64,000 nucleotides of DNA from Lineus longissimus (lineage: Eukaryota; Nemertea; Pilidiophora; Heteronemertea; Lineidae), in assembly GCF_910592395.1 (NCBI RefSeq), contig NC_088321.1:1986001-2050000 (forward strand), read 5' to 3'. The notes beneath the pieces are model-generated. The model ran no database searches, had not been told where the DNA came from, and saw only the letters and a list, made by a program, of their open reading frames with translations. A program made the position numbers and the translations under genes. Below are positions 20,037 to 30,200 of the stretch, one piece after another; position 1 is the stretch's first letter; every line of letters begins with the position of its first letter.

Positions 20037-21160
20037 ACCGATTTGACATTTATAATTTATTGAAGAAGCATCTTGCAGAAGTAGAGAGATGTTCCATCAC
20101 GTCAACAATCCTGTTACCACGGTGACAGGACGCCAGCAGACCGAGACAGACTTTTGAGATTTTTGATTGGTCGACGACTATGGCGATTAGAATCTGATAC
20201 ACAAAACGCTACAAAGCGCCACCACACACTTCTGAGAATAAACACAAAGACTTCCCTAATCTGCTAATCGCGTAGTCCGACTAAATTTTGAAATGAGAGA
20301 GAAAAACCTTCATTTTATTGTACATTTTGAAGCTTATGAAAAATATTGCACGACGTTCCGTGTTTTTCGTTAAATTATCTTGAAATTTATCGTACCAGGT
20401 ACAATATCCAAATTATCTAGCACTCTCGTGTGAAAATATTTAAACAAGGACGTAGCCTTGGACCGACAGTTGAATTTTTGGCAAAGTCTTTGATAATCTC
20501 TGGAGAATTTCAAAGAAGTGTTCGTTTTTTATTTGCATACCGGTACAAATAAAAAAGTACTGGTTTTTACTAGAGAGGATGCTATTACTTCCAATGACAC
20601 CCAAGAAGATGCGGTGAGCACATTTTCTGCAGGGCCACAGCTAGAAGCGGGCCGGGGGCAAATGCCCCTCTCCAAAGGTCACCAAAAAGTGATTTCAATG
20701 CAGTTTTGGCCAGTTTTTGGACTGACGAAGGCAAAAAGGGTGTTTTACAGCAAAGACCGAAAAGCTAGCTATGAGCCTGCTCGCATAATGGTAAAACCAG
20801 TCTACTCTCTCTTACTTTATAAAATCCGAATCCTAAACACATCTGTTTTCTGACCAAAAAAAGCCGCATATAAAAGCCGTTTTATATCATTGATTAGGAG
20901 TCATCATGTTTTCAACTATGACACAACTTTTACAACAAGATGTTAGAAAACTATACGTGTGAGATGGCTCCTTGATATAACGTTACAGCAATCTGCAAAT
21001 TTAAGCAAAAAGTATGGAAAATGCATTTTTATAATAGTTTACGATTATATACAAATACCTTGTGCAACTGTTGAACCATGTTGAAACAGTTCAAAGCGGT
21101 AATTTTTCACAAGTTTTCGCCCAAAGGTTACGTCACAACAGTCGAGAGCTATCGTGGATA
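20037..21160. other. No gene supported
   Basis: About 1.1 kb of unique-looking sequence. A 111-codon open frame at 20,518-20,853 has no recognisable domain and no convincing splice context. Confidence 0.45.
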
Positions 21161-21162
21161 TA

Positions 21163-21336
21163 CAGTAGAACCTCTCTAGGACACCCTCGGGACTGACAAG
21201 TGCTGTCCTTAATAGAGAGGTGTCCTGATTAGAGATGTCAAATTGAAAGGAAACAACCAAGTTGGGATCAAAACTAGTGTCCTTAATTGAGAGGTTGTCC
21301 TTAATAGAGAGGTGTTCGCTAACAGAGGTTCCACTG
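21163..21336. mobile_element. Pogo-like MITE, minus orientation
   Basis: Complete CAGTAGAACCTCTC to GAGGTTCCACTG ends with TA on both sides (21,161-21,162 and 21,337-21,338). Confidence 0.85.
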
Positions 21337-21839
21337 TATTTCAACAGGGTTCAACTGTGCGTCTGGCAAAAAAAAATGGTTCCAAAAAAAAATTGTATTT
21401 ATGATTTCTGTCTCATTTTTATCTCTTTTTACCGAGAACCTGATTATGTAAAGTCTTAAGCTTTTCTTTTTCCTACTATAGACAGTCTATTTTTAGTGAA
21501 GGAACACGATTCCTTCCGCGTTGACACACTTTATAATATCTGATGGACTACACTACATGCTCTACTGTACTTATACATAGTACACAAAATAAAACTTTAC
21601 AAATATACAATCGTTTCAAGCCAACAGAATTTCTGCGACAAAGCATTGAAAATTTCCCTCCGCGCTCCAAAAAAACCTTCCTAAACAACAATCAATTTTT
21701 ACCCCCCCCCCCCCCGAAAAACACTAAAATTGACATTTTTTGGTCAAATTTAATGCATAGTCTGATCTCAGAACCCCCTCACCACCGTATATAAGAGGGC
21801 ACCATTTCAAGTTCTCCCAATACAAAACAAGACAAAATG
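21337..21839. other. No feature seen
   Basis: AT-rich sequence with a poly-C run near 21,700. No gene is supported. Confidence 0.45.
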
Positions 21840-22030
21840 TGGCCCACCACGACAAAATGAGTCGCATGTCTCACAGAAGATGAGCCTAAAATGACACCAG
21901 GACATAATAGAAGAAATTGATATGCTCCGATTTCACAAAAGGCAGACAATGGTGAAATGAACAACCAGTCTGTCTCAACCTGTCAAGCTCAGAGCGACAT
22001 GCGACCTGTTTTGTCATGGCGGGTCACAAA
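21840..22030. mobile_element. Foldback element of the GTGACCCGCC family
   Basis: GCCCACCACGACAAAATGAG on the left and GTTTTGTCATGGCGGGTCAC on the right are inverted, each beside a GCGACATGCGAC or GTCGCATGT motif. The interior matches 16,160-16,306 in reverse. Confidence 0.65.
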
Positions 22031-22617
22031 TGTTAGAGGTTGATTGGCATAATAAGACTTGTTACTATATTCAGGGAGATGTGTTGGCAGTATTTTTTTA
22101 AACACACAGTAGTTATTACACAATGTCATGCTGCCATGTTATCATTTATACCATGCCAGTAGTGAAGTCTAAAGCGTCCGCAAACACGCGATTTCTGCTG
22201 CGGCAATTTTGCGATTATTATCGCAATCAATCGTTTGCGATCATCGCAGGCGTCAAACATCAGCAATCGCAGCCACCTGCAATTAATATCACTCCCAGAT
22301 GGATTTACCTGCAGATGAGAGATTTTTTAGTCGCACAATGCAATTTTATCATTGCATATCGCAGCGAAAATAGTTCCTTGTTTGTGGAGCACTTTACTGG
22401 CCATTCTTGATGTTGTCATGTTGCAAGTTCGAATCGAGACAGCCTTTTGTCAGTTTCTACTACTGGGTGTTGAAAAATATGGTATATAAGTTTCATACAA
22501 GACGAAAAATAAATAGACCACACCGAGGTCGCTTTTGACCAAATTTTAACACTTTTCAGTCTGCATTGACACATGTTTTATTTTCATGATAAAGTCATTT
22601 CAAACTAATATAATTAA
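22031..22617. repeat. GCAATCGCA-rich repeat, otherwise no gene
   Basis: Segment 22,165-22,330 is rich in GCGAT, GCAAT and ATCGCAGG motifs and begins AAAGCGTCCGCAAACA. Similar sequence recurs near 45,130-45,280 and, inverted, at 48,830-49,120. An old dispersed element is likely. Confidence 0.4.
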
Positions 22618-22850
22618 AGGCAAATGCCGCTAGTGCAGAATGTTTTTGTCTGTGTCAGAAATAAATGGAAATAAACATTGCCGCTCTATGTCAACAACCA
22701 GATGAAAATTGACCTACAAAAAGTATACTTTTTAAATTTTACACGACAGCAATGTTAAAATTCATGTTCCATGTGTAACTGCAATAACAAAATTGATAAG
22801 GTTTCAAATTCAATTTCACATTTCAAATTCTTAACGAACAGCGTTGGCCT
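22618..22850. mobile_element. TTAA-flanked MITE, 233 bp
   Basis: TTAA lies at 22,614-22,617 and 22,851-22,854. The ends AGGCAAATGCCG and (reverse) AGGCCAACGCTG are inverted. A TTAA duplication with AG-starting ends suggests Kolobok-type mobilisation rather than piggyBac. Confidence 0.6.
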
Positions 22851-22854
22851 TTAA

Positions 22855-23112
22855 GTCTTGTAACTTACCCATAGTTTTTAACACCCAGTACTGCTTAAAA
22901 ACATACGACGATTTGTCATCAAATGTCATCAAATTGAAGACAGAGAATACAAACAAAGCAGCGACCGTCTAAAAAAAGTTGTGCGCAACATTTATCAACA
23001 ATCTGTCCAAATAAAACTACATTTCCCAAGGTATAAAAACCACACACACAAAACACTACAAACTTTTACCAGAATTTAAATGCAAAAGACCCTGCTAGAG
23101 TGGTTTGTGGCA
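22855..23112. other. No feature seen
   Basis: Short unique spacer before the 110-bp array. Confidence 0.5.
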
Positions 23113-24533
23113 ATACATGCATAAAACACCCCTTTTTCTCAAAGGTGGAATGGTCCATTCAATGATGTTGCCAATAAGTAGGGCAGGCACATTCTGACCA
23201 AAAGGGGTGATGGGTAATAGTAGATGCATCATACACCCCTTTTTCTTAAAAGTGGAAAGATCCAATTAATCATGTTACCATTGAGAAGGGCAGTCCACGT
23301 TTGATCGCAAGGGGTGCCAGGTAATGAAAGTAGATGCATCATACACCCCTTTTTCTTAAAAGTGGAAAGATCCAAGCAATCATGTTACCATTGAGAAGGG
23401 CAGTCCATGTTTGATCGCAAGGGGTGCCAGGTAATGAAAGTAGATGCATCATACACCCCTTTTTCTTAAAAGTGGAAAGATCCAATCAATCATGTTACCA
23501 TTGAGAAGGGCAGTCCATGTTTGATCGCAAGGGGTGCCAGGTAATGAAAGTAGATGCATCATACACCCCTTTTTCTTAAAGTGGAAAGATCTAATCAATC
23601 ATGTTACCAATGAGAAGGGCATTCCACGTTTGATCGCAAGGGGTGCCAGGTAATGAAAGTAGATGCATCCTACACCCCTTTTTCTTAAAGTGGAAAGATC
23701 CGATCGATCATGTTACCATTGAGAAGGGCAGTCCATGTTTGATCGCAAGGGGTGCCAGGTAATGAAAGTAGATGCATCATACACCCCTTTTTCTTAAAAG
23801 TGGAAAGATCCAAGCAATCATGTTACCATTGAGAAGGGCAGTCCATGTTTGATCGCAAGGGGTGCCAGGTAATGAAAGTAGATGCATCCTACACCCCTTT
23901 TTCTTAAAAGTGGAAAGATCCAATCAATCACGTTACCAATGAGAAGGGCAGTCCACGTTTGATCGCAAGGGGTGCCAGGTAATGAAAGTAGATGCATCCT
24001 ACACCCCTTTTTCTTAAAAGTGGAAAGATCCGATCGATCATGTTACAATTGAGAAGGGCAGTCCATGTTTGATCGCAAGGGGTGCCAGGTAATGAAAGTA
24101 GATGCATCATACACCCCTTTTTCTTAAAAGTGGAAAGATCCAAGCAATCATGTTACTATTGAGAAGGGCAGTCCACGTTTGATCGCAAGGGGTGCCAGGT
24201 AATGAAAGTAGATGCATCATACACCCCTTTTTCTTAAAAGTGGAAAGATCCAAGCAATCATGTTACCATTGAGAAGGGCAGTCCATGTTTGATCGCAAGG
24301 GGTGCCAGGTAATGAAAGTAGATGCATCCTACACCCCTTTTTCTTAAAAGTGGAAAGATCCGATCGATCATGTTACCATTGAGAAGGGCAGTCCATGTTT
24401 GATCGCAAGGGGTGCCAGGTAATAAAAGTAGATGCATCATACACCCCTTTTTCTTAAAGTGGAAAGATCCGATCAATCATGTTACCAATGAGAAGGGCAG
24501 TCCATGTTTGATCGCAAGGGGTGCCAGGTAATG
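23113..24533. repeat. 110-bp tandem array (about 13 units)
   Basis: Units of 109-110 bp share ACACCCCTTTTTCTTAAAAG, ATCATGTTACCATTGAGAAG and GATCGCAAGGGGTGCCAGGT. The first unit is more divergent and the central ones are almost identical. Confidence 0.95.
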
Positions 24534-24709
24534 AAAATACATGTACATGTACAGAAAGCTTGGAAAGTCTGCAAATATTGACATCTATCCTAGCTAAGAA
24601 CTGTACATTATGTTTCAATGGTTTTAATGGTATGTAATCTGTTGAATTTCGCTACTTCTAACGACTCAATATCGCGTGCCTAAAATGCGCTTATGTACAA
24701 TGTAAAATA

Positions 24710-24905
24710 CGGTAGAACCTCTCTATTAAGGACACCCTCGGGACAGACAAATGCTCTCCTTAATAGAGAGGTGTCCTGATTTGAGAGGTGAAATTGACTG
24801 GAAACGACCAATTTGGGACCAAAACTAGTGTCCTTAATAGAGAGGTTGTCCTTAATAGAGAGGTTGTCCTCAATAGAGAGGTGTCCGCTAAGGGAGGTTC
24901 CACTG
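24710..24905. mobile_element. Pogo-like MITE, minus orientation
   Basis: Bounded by TA at both ends (24,708-24,709 and 24,906-24,907). It carries one extra 18-bp CTTAATAGAGAGGTTGTC unit. Confidence 0.85.
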
Positions 24906-25196
24906 TAGTCAAGCTTCCGGCACTTTAAAAAGAATGCACTTTTTTAAAATTCTTACACCAAAGTGACACAGCCACCATAATAATGTGATCAGAGCAGGTC
25001 ACTTTAAAACACAGTTCACTCAATACGCAAAAGAGGGCAGCACGATCACTTCCGCAGAAATATAGTCAATAGATTATAGGGGGCGCTACAAGTCCCTCTA
25101 GCACAATACGTGAAGCTCCACTGATGTATTTATAGTATATGAACACATCTACAAGCTGTAAAAATCACCTCTGACCCGCTAGTCTGAGGGGCTTAA
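24906..25196. other. No feature seen
   Basis: Spacer between two MITEs, with nothing supported. Confidence 0.5.
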
Positions 25197-25376
25197 AGGG
25201 GTACGCCATTCGTAATTACAGATGGTTCAGGAAAATAGAAATGCAGTCAAACACAATGCCGAATACCTGGTTACATAACAGCAATGCTGATATTTAAATT
25301 CAGTCCGTATTTATGAATTTGGGAAATATTCAAATTCAGATCAAAATTTAAATTTTTTTACGAACGGTGTACACCT
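25197..25376. mobile_element. TTAA-flanked MITE, 180 bp
   Basis: TTAA lies at 25,193-25,196 and 25,377-25,380. The inverted ends are AGGGGTACGCCATTCGTAA and (reverse) AGGTGTACACCGTTCGTAA. Confidence 0.7.
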
Positions 25377-25601
25377 TTAACTGGGAGCGCACCGAGGTAA
25401 ATGTCCCCATATAAGTCACTCTGATCGAAACGTACATACCCAATCGTCACGATAGATCAATAATAATCAGATTCTAAACGCTTCTACATGTAATCCACTA
25501 TACATTATTTGTTTTGCAAGCAATTTGCAGGACATACCCATATACTTTTCAATAGGGTACCAACAAACCTTTTTGGCCTGACTGTCACTGGGGCATTGAA
25601 T

Positions 25602-26365
25602 TTTTGAAGGAATCATTCAGTAGAAATGATGGTGTCTGACATCAAGGTGTCTCCTTTGACGTCTGCCGATGCTGAGATGAATCTGGCCAGATGCATTTCT
25701 CCAAATGTAGGAGGAAAAAATTGAAGGAATCATTCAGTTGAAATGATGGTGTCTGACATCAAGGTGTCTCCTTTGACGTCTGCCGATGTTGAGATGAATC
25801 TGGCCAGAAGCGTTTCTCCAAAAGTAGGGAGGAAAAAATTGAAGGAATCATTCAGTTGAAATGATGGTGTCTGACATCAAGGTGTCTCCTTTGACGTCTG
25901 CCGATGCTGAGATGAATCTGGCCAGATGCGTTTCTCCAAACGTACGGGGAAAAAATTGAAGGAATCATTCAGTTGAAATGATGGTGTCTGTCATCAAGGT
26001 GTCTCCTTTGACGTCTGCCGATGTTGAGATGAATCTGGCCAGATGCGTTTCTCCAAACGTAGGAGGAAAAAATTGAAGGAATCATTCAGTTGAAATGATG
26101 GTGTCTGACATCAAGGTGTCTCCTTTGACGTCTGCCGATGCTGAGATGAATCTGGCCAGATGCATTTCTCCAAACGTAGGGAGGAAAAAATTGAAGGAAT
26201 CATTCAGTTAAAATGATGGTGTCTGACATCAAGGTGTCTCCTTTGACGTCTGCCGATGCTGAGATGAATCTGGCCAGATGCATTTCTCCAAACGTAGGGA
26301 GGAAAAAATTGAAGGAATCATTCAGTTGAAATGATGGTGTCTGTCATCAAGGTGTTTCTCCAGCA
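25602..26365. repeat. About 117-bp tandem array (seven units)
   Basis: Units share TTGAAGGAATCATTCAGTTG, AAATGATGGTGTCTGACATC, CTTTGACGTCTGCCGATG and AATCTGGCCAGATGC. The last unit is truncated. Confidence 0.95.
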
Positions 26366-26369
26366 GTCT

Positions 26370-26885
26370 TGTTACAGCACCATATTTATATCGAAGGCTC
26401 CCGGTCCTCTGAGGCACCAACACGCTTTTGTCGTACTGAAATCGACAAGGTGGAAAGAATTAATAACACGGAGCCGAATGTAAAAGTATACATTTGTCAT
26501 TGAGCACAATTAGAGGGACGTCCCTGGTGTTTGGGACGTCCGTCCTTTGAGTGACATCATTAGTTTACTGGAGTTATTATTAACCCTCTATGTGCCACCG
26601 TCGCCGAATTGCGACGAGTGCCCATGGTTATTAACCAATGAGTTTTATTGAAAAGATCGTCTCCTACACAGTTCTCACGCCTACTGATAGATGGCGTGCT
26701 GGTGATAGTTTCGATGGCGGTTTTGAGGAATCGAACTCTTCTCTGTTCAAGAAACAGTCTTTTGAGTTGAGGAGGTTATGAAAATTTCTATAAGTATTCG
26801 ACAGTTAAAGGGTTAGGTGTAAAACTACACAAAATTGTCAAGCTGAGCTGAGCTTTTGTTGAGAATCCCTGCAATTTAATTGCAA
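26370..26885. other. No gene supported
   Basis: It contains a short inverted pair (GAGGGACGTCCC, GGGACGTCCGTCC) near 26,513-26,550 but nothing coding. Confidence 0.45.
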
Positions 26886-27098
26886 CTGACAAGTGCTGTT
26901 CTTATCAGAGAGGTGTCCTGATTAGAGAGGTCAAATTGAATAGAAACAATCATTAGGGGACCAAAACTAATGTCTTAAATAGAGAGGTTGTCCTTGATAG
27001 AGAGGTGTCTGCTAAGGGAGGTAACACTGTCTAAACTAATGTCTTCAATAAAGAGGTTGTCCTTGATAGAGAGGCGTCCGCTAAGGGAGGTAACACTG
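26886..27098. mobile_element. Pogo-like MITE with duplicated end
   Basis: The minus-oriented family core begins near 26,886 with its outer end lost. The other end, GGAGGTAACACTG, occurs twice (about 27,017 and 27,086), so the last 66 bp are tandemly duplicated. The terminal CAGTGTTACCTCCCTTAG, read on the minus strand, supplies a stop codon to the last tropomodulin exon. Confidence 0.7.
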
Positions 27099-27269
27099 TG
27101 ATCTATTCTGATACTCACACTGTCTGTCACTATTTTTCTGTAAATGCTCGTGCGCTCGGATCCTAGCGTTTCTAATGTCAAAGTCAATGTTTACAGTCAA
27201 AATGGAGTCGTTATCCTCGATGAGGCGTGCCAGTCTCATTTCCGTCTTTACACCGAGAACACTTTGTCT
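27081..27269 (-). CDS. tmod: tmod coding exon 7 (probable terminal exon)
   Basis: It starts after TTTCGTTTGCAG and reads RQSVLGVKTEMRLARLIEDN, then FDIRNARIRAHEHLQKNSD, the family C-terminal helix. The frame runs on to TAG at 27,081-27,083, inside a pogo-like MITE. A GTGAGT at 27,118-27,113 offers an alternative donor. Confidence 0.75.
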   Translation of the reverse strand, partial: RQSVLGVKTEMRLARLIEDNDSILTVNIDFDIRNARIRAHEHLQKNSDRQCEYQNRSQCYLP

Positions 27270-30200
27270 CTGCAAACGAAAGTTGATATAATTATCTTTT
27301 CTGTCAGACAGAAGACCTACAGAATATGAGGCCAGCTTTCTATAGCTCAGCGCAGCAAGGAATATTGATGTAAGATGGGGGAAGGTTGGAGGGGATTGTC
27401 AATATGGAGTTGTTATCCTCGATGAGGCACGCGATCCCCATTTCTGTCTTTGCACCAACACCACTATGTCTCTGAAAAAAGGGAAGTTTACAAAATTATC
27501 TTTTTTCCCTCAAACGGAAGACCTTCTATGATAACGATCAATCTTGACTTGGGCCCGGTCGTTAAAAAGCATGTTAGCTCCTAACATCATGTTGACATGT
27601 TGTTTCATGTACATCAATGCACATGTAACATCATGTTGACATGTTGTTTCATGTACATCAATGCACGTGTAACATCATGTTGACATGTTGTTTCATGTAC
27701 ATCAATGCACGTGTAACATCATGTTGACATGTTGTTTCATGTACATCAATGCACGTGTAACATCATGTTGACAGTTGTTTCATGTACATCAATGCACGTG
27801 TAACATCATGTTGACAGTTGTTTCATGTACATCAATGCACGTGTAACATCATGTTGACAGTTGTTTCATGTACATCAATGCACGTGTAACATCATGTTGA
27901 CAGTTGTTTCATGTACATCAATGCACGTGTAACATCATGTTGACATGTTATTTCATGTACATCAATGCACGTGTAACATCATGTTGACATGTTGTTTCAT
28001 GTACATCAATGCACGTGTAACATCATGTTGACATGTAGTTTCATGTACATCAATGCACGTGTAACATCATGTTGACAGTTGTTTCATGTACATCAATGCA
28101 CGTGTAACATCATGTTGACAGTTGTTTCATGTACATCAATGCACGTGTAACATCATGTTGACATGTTGTTTCATGTACATCAATGCACGTGTAACATCAT
28201 GTTGACAGTTGTTTCATGTACATCAATGCACGTGTAACATCATGTTGACAGTTGTTTCATGTACATCAATGCACGTGTAACATCATGTTGACGTGTTGTT
28301 TCATGTACATCAATGCACATGTAACATCATGTTGACAGTTGTTTCATGTACATCAATGCACGTGTAACATCATGTTGACATGTTGTTTCATGTACATCAA
28401 TGCACGTGTAACATCATGTTGACGTGTTGTTTCATGTACATCAATGCACATGTAATATCATGTTGACATGTTGTTTCATGTGCATCAATGCACGTGTAAC
28501 ATCATATTGACATGTTGTTTCATGTACATCAATGCACGTGTAACATCATGTTGACATGTTGTTTCATGTACATCAATGCACGTGTAACATCATGTTGACA
28601 TGTTGTTTCATGTACATCAATGCACGTGTAACATCATGTTGACATGTTGTTTCATGTACATCAATGCACGTGTAACATCATGCTGACATGTTGTTTCATG
28701 TACATCAATGCACGTGTAACATCATGTTGACATGTTGTTTCATGTACATCAATGCACGTGTAACATCATGTTGACATGTTGTTTCATGTACATCAATGCA
28801 CGTGTAACATCATGTTGACATGTTGTTTCATGTACATCAATGCACATGTAACATCATGTTGACATGTTGTTTCATGTACATCAATGCACATGTAATATCA
28901 TATTGACATGATGTTTTATGTATATCAATGCACATATAACAACATGTCAACATGATGTTATGAGCTCACATGCCTTCTAACAACCGGACCCAGGAGGAGA
29001 CCAACTCACTAGCACATTTCACCACAATGTTTCAAAGAGAATGATATGATAATAAGATGGAGGCCGATTATCATTAGCAAGATTTAGCACCGTTCCGACT
29101 GAAATCCCACAACCGACCCAAGCAGTCGTGTACGAACCTGGTTTGTTGCTCTAAAATTTTTCACTGATTTGTTGACGTTAATGGCTTCCAGGAGCTGTAC
29201 AATCATCTCACCGCTCAGGAAGTTCGACTCAACGTTTACCGTCTCTAGGGATTTGTTTCCTTCTAGTGCTGCCACCAGTGCCTGAAAATGGAATCGACAC
29301 AATCGAGGTTCATCGGCGAAAACATACAAGGAGTTGATTAGCTGAGGCATTGTGATTCGTAAATCATAACACTCACACACCCGCTCCATCTGTCCGTCCC
29401 TAACGCGACATTTTTATGTCAACTCAGGATTCTCCACAGGGTTTTCTCTAGGTAGGGTGGTACGCTTCATATTCAAGAGTTTCGCCAGTGTCCAACACGG
29501 TTCATGTAGGGTGGCCAGCAATTTGAGGTCAAGTGGCCCTATAGGAACCCTCTACAAAGTTCTAGAGCAAGGTAGGCTGGCTCTTCCAAGGTCGGGTGGT
29601 AAGGGTGATACCCTTGATTTGCATGACGTTTTACCAGTGTGCAGCAATTTGAGGTCGGGTGGCCCTATAGGAACCCTCTACAAAGTTCTAGAGCAAGGTA
29701 GGGTGGCTCTTCCAAGGTAGGGTGGCCAGCAATTTGAGATAGGGTGGCCCGATAGAGACCCTTTACAAAGTCATGAAAGAATCAACACTGGACTAACCTT
29801 GACGTGTCTGTCCGACGCCTTTGTGTTTGCCATTGTGAATGATTTCAGGTGAGTATTATTCTTCAGCGCATTGAACAAGCCCTCGAAACGTTCCTCGGAA
29901 ATATTCTGAAAACACAAAAATCGCCGAAATGACAAATTTGGCAGATCACTAGAGTTTGTGTGCACGGGATGAGAAAAATCCCGGCACTTCCCACCTGATT
30001 GCACCTCGGCTCTATGAGTGATCAGCAAGGACAAAGTAAGACCCCCTCCACACACTTTAAAGGCCTACTTTGTCTTGGGTATTGTATTTTTCCCCACTTT
30101 ACTGGCTAATATTGCACAGAGTTGTCTCATAGTCAGAGTTGGCCCAGTCTGGCTTGTTTGAGGTCTGCGTGTGTGGTACCCAGTAGAATTGTGCTAAGTC

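Noticed and set aside
20518-20853. 111-codon ORF
   Set aside because: No domain, no splice context and an AT-rich setting. A chance frame is likelier.
23113-24533. CRISPR array
   Set aside because: The units are fully repetitive over 110 bp without unique spacers, and the DNA is eukaryotic.
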